20,345 bases of DNA from Allobrachymonas sp. (GTDB lineage Bacteria; Pseudomonadota; Gammaproteobacteria; Burkholderiales; Burkholderiaceae_C), in NCBI GenBank assembly GCA_012036375.1, contig JAAUOI010000013.1, positions 1 through 20,345 of the forward strand. Reading direction: 5' to 3'. This document shows, piece after piece, positions 1-9,700 of this stretch. Made by a program: the position numbers and the translations under genes. Positions within the stretch are counted from its first letter, which is position 1. Every line of letters starts with the position of its first letter. The notes beneath the pieces were generated by a model. That model saw only the letters and a list, made by a program, of their open reading frames with translations, was not told where the DNA came from and ran no database searches.

Positions 1-1333
1 CGTAGGTCGCACGAATCAGCGATTTTAGACCTCCTTCCTCGACACCTAAAGAAGCCAAGAACTCAGCGCGATCGGCTTCTGGCAGTTCGATCAGTTCAGA
101 TTCTACTTGAGGGCGCAACATCAAATCAAAACACAAGCCCACCAAGGAACCCTTGGTGTAATAGCTCACCGTTGCGTTTGGTGTGTTCTCATCTTGCCTA
201 TAGTATTTCACCCAAGCATCCATGCTCGCTTGCGCCACGCTTTGAACATTGCGTCCCGGCGTTTGCTGCACCTGATTGATGGCTTTAGATAGAAGACGAA
301 GATACTGCGCAGTGTCAATCAATCCTGCGCGGCGCAGGATCAAATCGTCGTAATAGCTCGTAAAACCCTCGAAGAACCAGAGCAATTGCGTGTAATTTTC
401 TTGGGCATAGTGGTAGCGCAAAAATTCTTTGGGCTTCAAGCGCTTGACATTCCACGTATGAAAATACTCATGGCTGATGAGGCCAAGCAAGGTGGTGTAA
501 CCCTCGTTTTGTTTTTTGAGTCCCAAGCGTGGCAGATCGCGGCGGCTGCAAATCAGCGCCGTGCTGTTTGCATGCTCTAGGCCACCATAACCATCGTCCA
601 CTGCGTTGAGCATGAAAACATACTTTTCAAACGGCGGCTTGCCGCTGCTGCCATGCCAAAAAGCCAACTCGGTTTGCACAATTTTTTGAGTGTCGGCCAA
701 GAGGCGCTTGCCATCAAAACTGGCTGATGCGCCACTGACCACAAACTCGTGTTCTACGCCGCGCTCGGTGAAGCTGCCGCGCCAGAAATTGCCGACTTCA
801 AATGGCGTGTCGGCCAGCTCATCGTAATCTGCAAACGTATAACTACCCAAATCGCCTTTTACCGCATTTTTTAAGGGTTTTAGGGGTTTAGCCGGCGTAG
901 AAACTGCGCGAAGTGCTATGGAATCAGGAGCATTCAATTGCAACTGATGTGCTTTGCTTTCTTGGCCATGCACACGCAAACACAACGACGTGGGGTTAAA
1001 AAAACCACGCTGCGCCGTGAGCCAAGCGGTTCGCACAGAGGCATCAAAGGCATACACCTCATAAGCAATCACCAAGGGCTTGGAGGCCGTGCAGGCCATT
1101 TGCCATGTGCATTTATCTAGTTGCTTGGCCTGCAACGCACGCCCTGCTTGAGTGACCGTCAAATTCTGTAGGTGCTTGGAAAACTCCCGCACCATATAGC
1201 TGCCCGGAATCCACACCGGTAGGCTCACGGTTTGCAGTTTGGCAGGCTTGGCAATCGTAAGTACCACGCGCCACAGATGCGCATGCGCGTTATGAACTGA
1301 AACCGTGTAATGAATTGCAGAGTTTTGTGACAT
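1..1333 (-). CDS. M61-family metallopeptidase (glycyl-aminopeptidase type), C-terminus cut by window edge
   Basis: The first 444 codons of an M61 peptidase are read from ATG at 1333 with no stop up to the left edge. The zinc motif HEYFHTWNVKRLKP starts at residue 288 (ligands H288 and H292, catalytic E289), and FEGFTSYYDDL at 321-331 supplies the probable third ligand, E322. An upstream GYGGLEH motif at 248-254 is also typical of the family. Family members are about 600 residues and end with a PDZ domain, which would lie outside the window. The gene follows murJ on the same strand after 37 bp, so the two may be co-transcribed. No strong Shine-Dalgarno sequence is visible. Oddity: residues 134-156 are encoded by a copy of an interspersed repeat (868-933). 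The family is known from aminopeptidases releasing N-terminal glycine or alanine; the natural substrate here is unknown. Confidence 0.9.
   Translation of the reverse strand, partial: MSQNSAIHYTVSVHNAHAHLWRVVLTIAKPAKLQTVSLPVWIPGSYMVREFSKHLQNLTVTQAGRALQAKQLDKCTWQMACTASKPLVIAYEVYAFDASVRTAWLTAQRGFFNPTSLCLRVHGQESKAHQLQLNAPDSIALRAVSTPAKPLKPLKNAVKGDLGSYTFADYDELADTPFEVGNFWRGSFTERGVEHEFVVSGASASFDGKRLLADTQKIVQTELAFWHGSSGKPPFEKYVFMLNAVDDGYGGLEHANSTALICSRRDLPRLGLKKQNEGYTTLLGLISHEYFHTWNVKRLKPKEFLRYHYAQENYTQLLWFFEGFTSYYDDLILRRAGLIDTAQYLRLLSKAINQVQQTPGRNVQSVAQASMDAWVKYYRQDENTPNATVSYYTKGSLVGLCFDLMLRPQVESELIELPEADRAEFLASLGVEEGGLKSLIRATY
868..933 (+). repeat. Interspersed three-hairpin repeat, copy A, inside the M61 reading frame
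   Basis: This 66-bp stretch aligns to 17211-17277 with about 53 of 66 positions identical and one single-base gap. Shared blocks include TTTTAGG, TTAGCCGGC, TAGAA, TGCGCG and AGTGCTAT in the same order. In this copy the first hairpin is broken and the second and third are only partly preserved. It is oriented opposite to the host gene and read in frame as residues 134-156, a stretch rich in Ala, Pro, Leu and Lys. I recall similar elements as common intergenic repeats in Comamonadaceae, but could not search. Confidence 0.75.
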
Positions 1334-1370
1334 CGTTCAATTTCAATTAATAGAAACGGGAGGCTAGTGA

Positions 1371-2936
1371 TCAGCGCTTGAGCAATGCCCTGAACTGAAT
1401 ACCTGCTGCCCAGCACGCTCCTAAATAAATAGCAGCTGCCGCACATAATACGCCGGCAAACAGCCCAATTCGCTTGAAATAGACCGTTTGCATCGCCACC
1501 CAATCCACCGCTTGCGCTCCCCAGAGTAAAAACACGGCGAGCAAGCTGCTGGCCGCGAGCACCTGCATGCTAAACAAGCCCCAACCCTTTGCTGGCACAT
1601 AAGTTTTGCCGCGCAGCAAGCCGATTAACAACCATAGCGCATTAAGCAAAGCGCCCAAGCTGATTGACAGTGTAAGCCCTACATGCAAGAGCTGCGGTAC
1701 GAGAAAGTAGTTCAATAGCTGCGTAAAGATCAATACCACGATTGCAATCTTCACAGGTGTTTTAATGTCTTGCTTGGCGTAATAAGCTGGCGCGAGCACC
1801 TTGATCGCCACCAATCCCAGCAGGCCAGCGCCATAGCCCATGAGCGCCAGCGCCACCTGAGTAACATCCGTGCCTTTGAAAGCGCCGTAGTGGTACAGCA
1901 CCGCCACCAATGGTTTGGCAAAGCACAGCAGTGCCACCATGCAAGGCACGCCCAGCAAAACCACGAGACGCAACCCCCAATCAATCATCGAGGAGAATTT
2001 GTCTTGATCGCCGCTGGCTTTGGCGGCAGCAAGCTGGGGCATGAGTACCACGCCCAGAGCTACGCCCAGCATCGCGGTGGGAAACTCCATCAGCAAATCC
2101 GCAAAGCCCAACCAGCTCACTGAGCCCGCTTGCAAATGTGAAGCAATTTGCGTGTTGATGAGCAAGGAGATTTGCGCCACGCTCACGCCCAGCAGCGCAG
2201 GCAGCATCAGAGTGAGTATGTTTTTGATAGCAGGCTGCGCAATCAGTGCGCCGGCTGCACGCGGATTCCATGTAAATTTCGGCAGCAAAGCCAATTTTCT
2301 CAAAGCCAGAAGCTGAATGCCCAATTGCATGATGCCGCCGAGCATCACCCCCGCTGCCAGCGAGTAAATCGGCTCTATGCCGCGTAATTTAAGCTGGGGC
2401 GCAAGCAACCAAGCCGCTGCAATCATCGCCACATTCAGCAACACTGGCGTAGCCGCTGGCACGGCAAATTTCTTCCAAGTATTAAGCACACTCGAACACA
2501 GCGCCACGAGCGACATGAAAGCGATGTAGGGAAACATAAAGCGCGTCATCAGCACCGAGACTTCAAACGCACGCGGCGTTTGCTGCAAGCCGCTCGCCAT
2601 CGCCCACACCAGCAGTGGCGCTAAAGCAATGCCAATCACGCAAGTGATAATCAGCGCCCAGAGCAAAACGCTGGCGACTTGATCAATCAACAGCTTGGTT
2701 ACCTCTTCACCTTCTTTTTCTTTACTCGCAGCCAGCACGGGCACGAAAGCTTGTGCAAACGCGCCTTCAGCAAACAAGCGCCGCAGCAAATTCGGAATGC
2801 GAAACGCCACCATGAAGGCATCCGTCATCGGCCCTGCGCCAAACATCGCCGCGATGATGAGCTGGCGCACCAGACCTGTGATGCGCGAGGCAAGCGTCCA
2901 GAGCGAGACGACGGAGGCGGATTTGAAGAGAGACAT
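1371..2936 (-). CDS. murJ: Lipid II flippase MurJ (MviN)
   Basis: A 521-residue polytopic membrane protein of the MOP superfamily that flips lipid II from the inner to the outer leaflet of the cytoplasmic membrane for peptidoglycan synthesis. The N-terminus MSLFKSASVVSLWTLASRI, then TGLVRQ and FGAGPMTDAFMVAFRIPNLLRR, is highly typical of MurJ, as are the segment FAEGAFAQAFVPVLA and the many hydrophobic helices through to the C-terminus. Length matches the family (about 510-520). An in-frame ATG 15 codons upstream (2981) exists, but homologues begin at MSLFKSA, so I chose 2936; neither start has a clear Shine-Dalgarno site. It is divergent from trmL across 129 bp and is followed by the M61 peptidase gene on the same strand. 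Confidence 0.95.
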   Translation of the reverse strand: MSLFKSASVVSLWTLASRITGLVRQLIIAAMFGAGPMTDAFMVAFRIPNLLRRLFAEGAFAQAFVPVLAASKEKEGEEVTKLLIDQVASVLLWALIITCVIGIALAPLLVWAMASGLQQTPRAFEVSVLMTRFMFPYIAFMSLVALCSSVLNTWKKFAVPAATPVLLNVAMIAAAWLLAPQLKLRGIEPIYSLAAGVMLGGIMQLGIQLLALRKLALLPKFTWNPRAAGALIAQPAIKNILTLMLPALLGVSVAQISLLINTQIASHLQAGSVSWLGFADLLMEFPTAMLGVALGVVLMPQLAAAKASGDQDKFSSMIDWGLRLVVLLGVPCMVALLCFAKPLVAVLYHYGAFKGTDVTQVALALMGYGAGLLGLVAIKVLAPAYYAKQDIKTPVKIAIVVLIFTQLLNYFLVPQLLHVGLTLSISLGALLNALWLLIGLLRGKTYVPAKGWGLFSMQVLAASSLLAVFLLWGAQAVDWVAMQTVYFKRIGLFAGVLCAAAAIYLGACWAAGIQFRALLKR

Positions 2937-3065
2937 GACAAGCTTGTATGCGTTAAGCCAGAGTTTAACTGTGTGAACCATCTCTGATTCGAGCGCGTTG
3001 TACAGTGGTCACCGCAGTCTCAGCACCTTGCTTCGCATGAGAAAACACAATGCGACAATCTCGCC
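2937..3065. promoter_or_regulatory. Divergent intergenic region murJ / trmL
   Basis: These 129 bp separate the divergent murJ and trmL starts and must hold both promoters. For trmL a weak candidate is TTGCTT near 3029 followed by GACAAT near 3053; nothing convincing is visible for murJ. I cannot assign a start site with any certainty. Confidence 0.3.
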
Positions 3066-3536
3066 ATGTTTAACGTGATCCTCTTCCAACCAGAAATTCC
3101 GCCCAACACCGGCAATGTGATTCGCCTGTGCGCGAACACTGGCTGCGCTTTGCATTTGATCGAACCCTTGGGCTTTTCAATGGAAGACCGCTACATGCGC
3201 CGCGCGGGGCTGGATTATCACGAATACGCTTCAACCCACAAACATGCCTCGTGGGAAGCCTTCCTAGCCACTTGCAAGCCCCAGAAAGAACGCATCTTCG
3301 CATTCACCACACGAGGCAGTCACAGCGTGTTTGAACAAAACTTCCAGCTTGGTGATTGGTTACTCTTTGGTCAAGAAACTGCTGGCTTGCCTAGCGACTT
3401 ACGCGACGGATTTCCGTCCGAACAACGCCTGCGTTTGCCTATGAGAGAAGGGCAGCGCAGCTTGAATTTATCAAATGCCGTGGCAGTGAGCGTGTTTGAG
3501 GCTTGGCGGCAGAATAGCTTTGCTGCTGAGGAATAG
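3066..3536 (+). CDS. trmL: tRNA (cytidine(34)-2'-O)-methyltransferase TrmL
   Basis: A 156-residue SPOUT-class methyltransferase that methylates the ribose 2'-OH of the wobble base (C34 or cmnm5U34) in tRNA-Leu isoacceptors, using S-adenosylmethionine. Visible family hallmarks are PPNTGNVIRLCANTG at 12-26 (motif 1), LIEPLGF, the FGQETAGLP loop (motif 2, about 117-125) and the trefoil-knot segment LPMREGQRSLNLSNAVAVSV (motif 3, about 135-154). Length is exactly that of the family (about 155). ATG at 3066 is the natural start because the conserved MFNVILFQPEIPP begins there. The gene is single, divergent from murJ and convergent with chpA. An rRNA-methyltransferase annotation (SpoU/YibK) is an older name for the same protein. 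Confidence 0.95.
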   Translation: MFNVILFQPEIPPNTGNVIRLCANTGCALHLIEPLGFSMEDRYMRRAGLDYHEYASTHKHASWEAFLATCKPQKERIFAFTTRGSHSVFEQNFQLGDWLLFGQETAGLPSDLRDGFPSEQRLRLPMREGQRSLNLSNAVAVSVFEAWRQNSFAAEE

Positions 3537-3548
3537 CAAGCTAAAAAC

Positions 3549-3672
3549 AAGAAACACGGAGGACACGAAAACCACACGGAAGGCACAGAGAAGACCAAAT
3601 ATAAGGCCGAAAAACCAAAGGAATTTCTTCCATCATTTCCGTGCTATTTTTTTATGTCTTCTGTGTTTTTTA
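3549..3672. repeat. Large imperfect inverted repeat of CACGGA-type units, possible bidirectional terminator
   Basis: The left arm (3549-3593) contains spaced units such as AACACGGAGGACACG and CACACGGAAGGCACAGAG. The right arm (about 3625-3672) is its imperfect reverse complement, with TTTCCGTG and GTCTTCTGTGTTTTTTAT. Roughly 45-nt arms flank a spacer of about 30 nt. It sits exactly between the convergent trmL and chpA genes, so it could end transcription from both sides. The right arm carries a T-rich tract on the plus strand and the left arm an A-rich tract. Similar CACGGA inverted repeats are, from memory, scattered in many environmental proteobacteria. Confidence 0.65.
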
Positions 3673-3708
3673 TCGCCGAGAGTCCCAGTTCAAACAACGA
3701 CGATCCGA

Positions 3709-6700
3709 TCAAACCGTTGCTTCTTCTCTCGCATAGCGGCGAATCAAGCTAAGCAGCTCTTCTTCGTTGTACGGCTTACCGAGATAGTGGTTTGCACCCA
3801 ACTCGAAGGCATGCTCGCGGTGCTTTTCAGCGATACGCGAAGTAATCATGATGGTGGGCAGATGCTTGTATTCAGCACTGCCACGCACATTGCGTAGGAA
3901 GTCAAAGCCGTCCATGCGCGGCATTTCGATGTCAGACAAAATCACTGAAGGCAGCTCTTCTGCTAAGCGCTCCAAGGCTTGCAAGCCATCGGCGGCCATC
4001 GTGACACGATAGCCTTCGCGCTGGAGCAATCGCTGTGTGACGCGGCGCACGGTGATCGAATCGTCTACCACCAAGACCAAAGGCACGGTGGGTGGCGAAA
4101 CCGACGCTGGATTGGCTGGCACAAGCGGCACCACAGGCGCAGCATCACCCGACAAGTCGCGCGGCTGTGCATCGGAAATACTGGCATCGAGTGCACCGAT
4201 CTGTGAGCTGCTGGCTGCTTGCTCCAAAGCATGCGGTTGCGCAGGGTCAAAACTCATCGCACGTGCTTGGTTGCCGTACACGGTGGCCAAAGCCACTGGG
4301 TTGTATATCAACGCCACCGCACCGGATGCCAATACCGTCATGCCGGCCAAGCCAGGCAATCGCGAGAGCTGCGGCCCGAGGTTTTTCACCACCACCTCTT
4401 GGTTGCCCAAGATTTCGTCCACATGCAAGGCGACGCGCTGTGCAGCCGAGCGGAAAATCACCACTGGCAGGGTTTTGGTCGCAGGTTCTAAACTGGCGGA
4501 TGAGTGCTGCAAGAGTGCGCCCGCCCAGTAGAAAGGCAGCGTCTCTCCGCCGAATTCGTAGCCACCGCTGTTGTAGGCTTGCTGCAATTCTTTTTGCGTG
4601 GTACGGCGAACGATCTCGACCAAGTTGGCCGGTACGCCAACAGCCAATTCGCCTACACGTACCATCACGACCTGCGTTACCGCAGTGGTCAGTGGCAAAA
4701 CAAGCTTGAAGCTTGTGCCTTGACCAGCAGAAGTGGCCGTCTCGATGCGGCCGCCCAGCGCCACCACTTCGGAACGCACCACGTCCATGCCCACACCACG
4801 TCCAGCCAGCTCAGTCACTTGCGCTGCTGTGGAGAAACCAGGCGTAAAAATCAGGTTAGCTGCTTCGTTGTCTGCAAGAGCCGCATCGTTACCGAGCAAG
4901 CCTTGTGCAATCGCTTTTTCGCGAATGCGAGGGATGTTCAAGCCCGCGCCGTCGTCGCGGAATTCAATCGACACATCATTGCCTTCCTGGTGCAAGGTAA
5001 TCACGATTTCGCCGCTGACTGTTTTACCCGCTGCCGTCCGCACGTCAGCAGACTCAATGCCGTGCGCCACGCAGTTGCGCAGCAAATGCTCAAATGCTGG
5101 TGTCATGCGATCCAGTACACCGCGATCCATCTCGATCGTTCCGCCCAAAATATCAAGCTTGACCTGCTTGCCTGCATCTTTGCCGGCTTGACGCACCACG
5201 CGATAGAGGCGCTCGGAAATGCCTTCAAACTCCACCATGCGAGTGCGCAGCAAATCGCGTTGCAGCTCGCGCGTTTGGCGGGCTTGGGCAATCAAATCGT
5301 CTTCGGTTGATTCAATCGTGCGCTGAATGTTGCGTTGCACAGTAGCGACGTCGTTGACCGATTCAGCCATCATCCGAGTCAATTCTTGTACGCGGGTGTA
5401 GCGGTCAAATTCCAGCGGGTCGAAATCTTCATCGGATTCTTTGGCCAGCTGAATACGCGTTTGCATTTGCGATTCAGCCTGTACGTCCAGCTCGCGAAGT
5501 TGCTGGCGCATTTTTTCCAAGTTGCCTGTCAGGTCAGACAGCGAACCACGCAGTTGGGATAACTCAGCCTCTAGGCGAGCGCGCGTGATCATCACCTCAC
5601 CGGCTTGATTCATCAAGCGATCCAACAACTGCGCACGCACGCGCACCGTTTGGCCGGGCGCACTTCGCATTGCACTGGCAGGTGCAACGCCAGAGGCCGC
5701 GGCTAGCCCTGTGGCGGCCACGAGCGGTTTCAGAGGCTGAGTCGCAGTCATTGCGGCAGACACAGTCTGATCAGCAGGTTCCACTGGGCTCGCAGTCACT
5801 GAACTTGCAGCTTGCGCTATAGGCGCAGCCTGTTGAGCCAGCGCCGGATTGCGAAGCACATCAAAGGTGTGCTGCATACCATCGAGCTGCGCCATCAAAG
5901 GCTCAATGTCCGCGCTGTGCGCACCCTCGTGGGCAATCGCCTCCACGCTGGACTCCATGCGGTGAGCCAGTTCCCCCAAGCGAAGTGCACCAGCCAAGCG
6001 TGCGCTGCCTTTGAGAGTATGCAAACCGCGCAGCACTTCTCCGCGTGCACTCATATTGTCTGGGCGAGCCGTCCATTGGCGCAGCGCTGCAGCCGTGGCT
6101 GGAAAGAGCTCTTGCGCCTCTTCCTCAAAAATCTCAAACAAATCTGCATCGAGTGCGTCTACCGCATCAATCTCGTCATCCAACTCATCTTGGTCAAACT
6201 GACGACCCCGCACAGCCAACACCGGTGCTTCGGACAACGTGGCTACAGTCGGGGCAGTTGCAGGCGCTGCCATCACAGCGACTACAGACGCTGCGGTCAT
6301 TGCAGAAACTGTCGCGATCCCGGCAAGTGGCATTGCATCGGGCTCAACGAGTGGTAATTCAACCTCAGGATCTACAGTTGGCGATACGGTAGCTTCGATG
6401 GATTCGGTTGATAAGGCAGCTTCGTTCTGCGGCTCTCTTGACGCCTCTTCAGGACGTTCATCCAAGGCATCAATCGCTACCAAATCAATAGCACTTGACG
6501 CATATTCCATGCCGGCCAGAGCACTAGTTTGCTCCAAATTCAGTGTTCCTGAGCCTTGCTCAGCGGTGAGCACCTGGAGGCCAGAAGTAAGCTCCGACGG
6601 CACATTTGCCACCTGCTCCTCTGGGAACGGCGCTTTCAGACATTGCACTAATTCTGCCTCGATACGTGCTGAACTGTCTTTCAGAATGCCTGCAGCGAAC

Positions 6701-9700
6701 TGATGCAGCAAATGCCTAATTTCTTCCGCAGCACTGACAAACAGGCTAGCATGCACATGGGAGTCATACTCGTCATCGACCTCGATCGCTTGCATATGCA
6801 AGAGCGCGTGCTCCAAATTGCGCGCCAAGCCAGACAAGGCAGAAAAGCCCACTGTGCCTGAGCTACCCGCTAATGAATGCGCGAAAGCTACCGAATCATT
6901 CGGTACTGTGGCATGCGGCTCCATCGCCCATTCCGCCAAATTCGTGGACAAGCGTCGTGACCACTCGTCTGCCTCATTGAGAAAGACGTTGTAAAGCGGC
7001 AAACTCACTCGCAAAGGACCAATCGCTTTAATCTGTTCATCTGCATTGAATGCATTCACCACAGCAGATGCCGAACTGGGGGCGGCGGCAGTGGCTATAG
7101 AAGTCGCGGCAGCTGCAGTGACAGCCCCAGCACCCCACCAGCTCGCTACAGATGGCGCAGCATCAGCCACGCTTGGCGCGGGCGTATCGGTTGCAGAAAG
7201 TGAGCCGCCACCCAAATCAATCCCAAGGTCCAAGGCGGCTGGCGCATCGCCCAAGCTGGCCAGAGTGGCAGGCACGGTAGGATCGATGTGCAGGGTCTGC
7301 GGCATAGTTTGTACTGCCGTCAAAGCAGGGGCCACCATCGTCATCGCATCAGTGGAGACCTCCTTGGGTATCGCCGCATGTGGAAGCAATGCCGACATGC
7401 TTTCCAAAGCCTCTAAATCACTCGCATCTAGGCTGATGCTGTCCGCTGCAAACTCCACATTTGTCAAGTCAGCAGAATCGGTAGCTGAAATCTGCACGGC
7501 ATCTGGCAAGCCTTGGACTGACGACACGAGTTGCGCGGCAGGCACGTTGGGCTGGCTCGCATCTTGGGTGTCCATCGCCATCATGGCCTGCTCAAAAGCT
7601 GCCAACTCCTCTGCCGTGACCAAATCACCAGCAAGGCTGACTTCGGAGCCAGGATCTGCTGTGAGGATATTCTCCACAGGAATCGCCGGTACGGGCTGTA
7701 GGTCTACTTCAAAGTTGGTCTCTACGGGCACTGGCGTATCAGCTTGCAGTATCGGCTCAAAGTTAAACTCCACCAAGTCATCGACAGGTGTTACTACAGG
7801 CTCAATTGATTCGGCAGCAGAAGGAGTAATCGCCTCAGTCGTCGCTGTCGATTCAGCCGCTGCACGACTGACAATCTCAGGTGAAGCAATCGTGACGAAT
7901 GGCTCCGGCTCCAGCAACACTGGGGCAGGTAGTGCACCATCCAAATCACTTAAATGCAAACTGAAGTCATCCACACTGAACTTGTCTGCGACAGGTTCTG
8001 GTGCTGAAGTTGCAACTGCAGACGACAGCGCGGGCGAGGTTACAGGTGTTGCCAATTCAGCAAAATCAAACGACGGCAAATCAAAATCTGCTGTCTCGAC
8101 AACTGAGACCGACACTACGGCAGGGACTGGAACTTCGGCAACAGACAGATCAAGGGAAGGCAGATCCATTACCGGCAGCTCGATTACCGCTGGCTCGTTA
8201 GTCGATGGTTCAGCCGCTGCAAGTTCTATAGTGGGCTGATCCAGCGCAGGTACTTCAATCACCACGCTGGCTTGCACAGGTTCAAGTTGAGCAAGCGATG
8301 GCTCTTCAGCAGACACCGCGCCTAGAACAGGTGCAGCCTGCTCTAGCACGATCGGAATCAACTGCCCCTGCAAACGAAGTGCATCTGCGCTGGCGCGGAA
8401 AGGCGTAGCGCTGCGTTGCTTGCCACCTCCAGAGGCAATCTCCTCAATCCATACTTGATGCGCTTGCATCGCTTGGGTGGACAGATTACACAAGTCGGCA
8501 TTGGCTGGTTTTTGATCAGCCAGCCACGCATTGAGCACCTGCTCCATAGACCACGCTGCTTCGCCAAACACATTGAGTCCCACCATGCGTGAGCTGCCTT
8601 TGAGCGTATGGAATGCACGGCGCAATGTAGTCATCTCACCCAAATTGTTGGGCTCGGCAATCAAGGCTTGCGTAGCGGCCAAGCCATTGCCCACCACTTC
8701 GCGAGCTTCCTCTAAGAAAATATCCAGCAACTCGGGATCAACTTCTTGCGCATCCACAATCACCGCAGCAGCCACTGGCACGGGGGAGGTTGCAACTGGC
8801 GTGACAGCCTGCATCGCCACTGTCGCTTGCATAGCCGTCATAGGTAGAGCTGCTCCGGAGTCAGCGGCTGCCACTGCGGTAATCGAAACCGAAGTTGTAT
8901 CTGGCTCGACTTGCGCAGACTCTACCACCGTGCGTCCCATCAAAGGCTTGAGCTCACCTTCAGCCTCGTCATACACAAACAGCTTCTTAGCCAACACCGG
9001 CTGATAACTGAGCATGTCAATCAAAAAGCCCAAGGCACCCAAGTTATTGCCCAGCTTATCGAACGTGCCAGCGCTTCGTGCACGCTCGACATCAATTTCC
9101 GTCACCAAAATTTGCTCAACGCTATCACGCATGCGCATTACAGCCTGGCCTGCTTGATCCAAACCCAGCACGGTGAGCACGCCCCGCATCTGCGTCAATT
9201 TGCCCGGCACATCAGCCAACAACACCTTGTCCTGCGGATCGCGAAAATACGCATCCATCAATTTTTCCAGCTCGCCCAAGGTGAGTTTGAGCTCACCCAC
9301 CACAGACCCCATGGTTTGGCGATCGCTGACGCGGCGGTACAGTTCCTCCATCCAAGATTCCAACGGCTGGCTGGCTGCGCCTCCGCGAGCCATTTGCACA
9401 CGCTGCGCCAAGTGGCTCATGCGATTGGATTGTTGCTCGTCACTCGGGTCAAAATCTTCAAAGCTCGCTTCAAGATACAAAATGGCGGTGGCCACCTCCA
9501 TGCCAAGTGTTGCCTCAGGCGGACGTTGCACACGCGCAGTGCTGTCAACCACCTCGTTGAGCGCAGCAGCCAAAGCCTGACCTGTCGTCGGCAAGAGTTT
9601 GCCAATCGAATCAATCAGCAAAGACATTTGATCTTGAACTGGCTTGGCTTTGGTGAGTTCACCCGCTGTGAACGAGGACCAAGATTCTTTAAGTTGGCTG

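Noticed and set aside
1334..1370. The gap between murJ and the M61 gene has CTAGCC, CTATT and GAAATTGA in an order vaguely like the repeat.
   Set aside because: It would require a large internal deletion and many mismatches; not distinguishable from chance.
1705..1730. TTCAATAGCTGCG inside murJ resembles part of the hairpin repeat.
   Set aside because: The match is short, and the translation (TQLLNYFLVP) is normal conserved MurJ sequence.
7046..8239. A 397-codon open frame on the plus strand, antisense to chpA, plus other long antisense frames at 4504-5310, 8911-9813 and 12332-12955.
   Set aside because: Low-complexity Ser/Ala/Thr-rich or arbitrary sequence, no ribosome sites, and fully explained by the codon composition of chpA and pilJ, which have clear domains.
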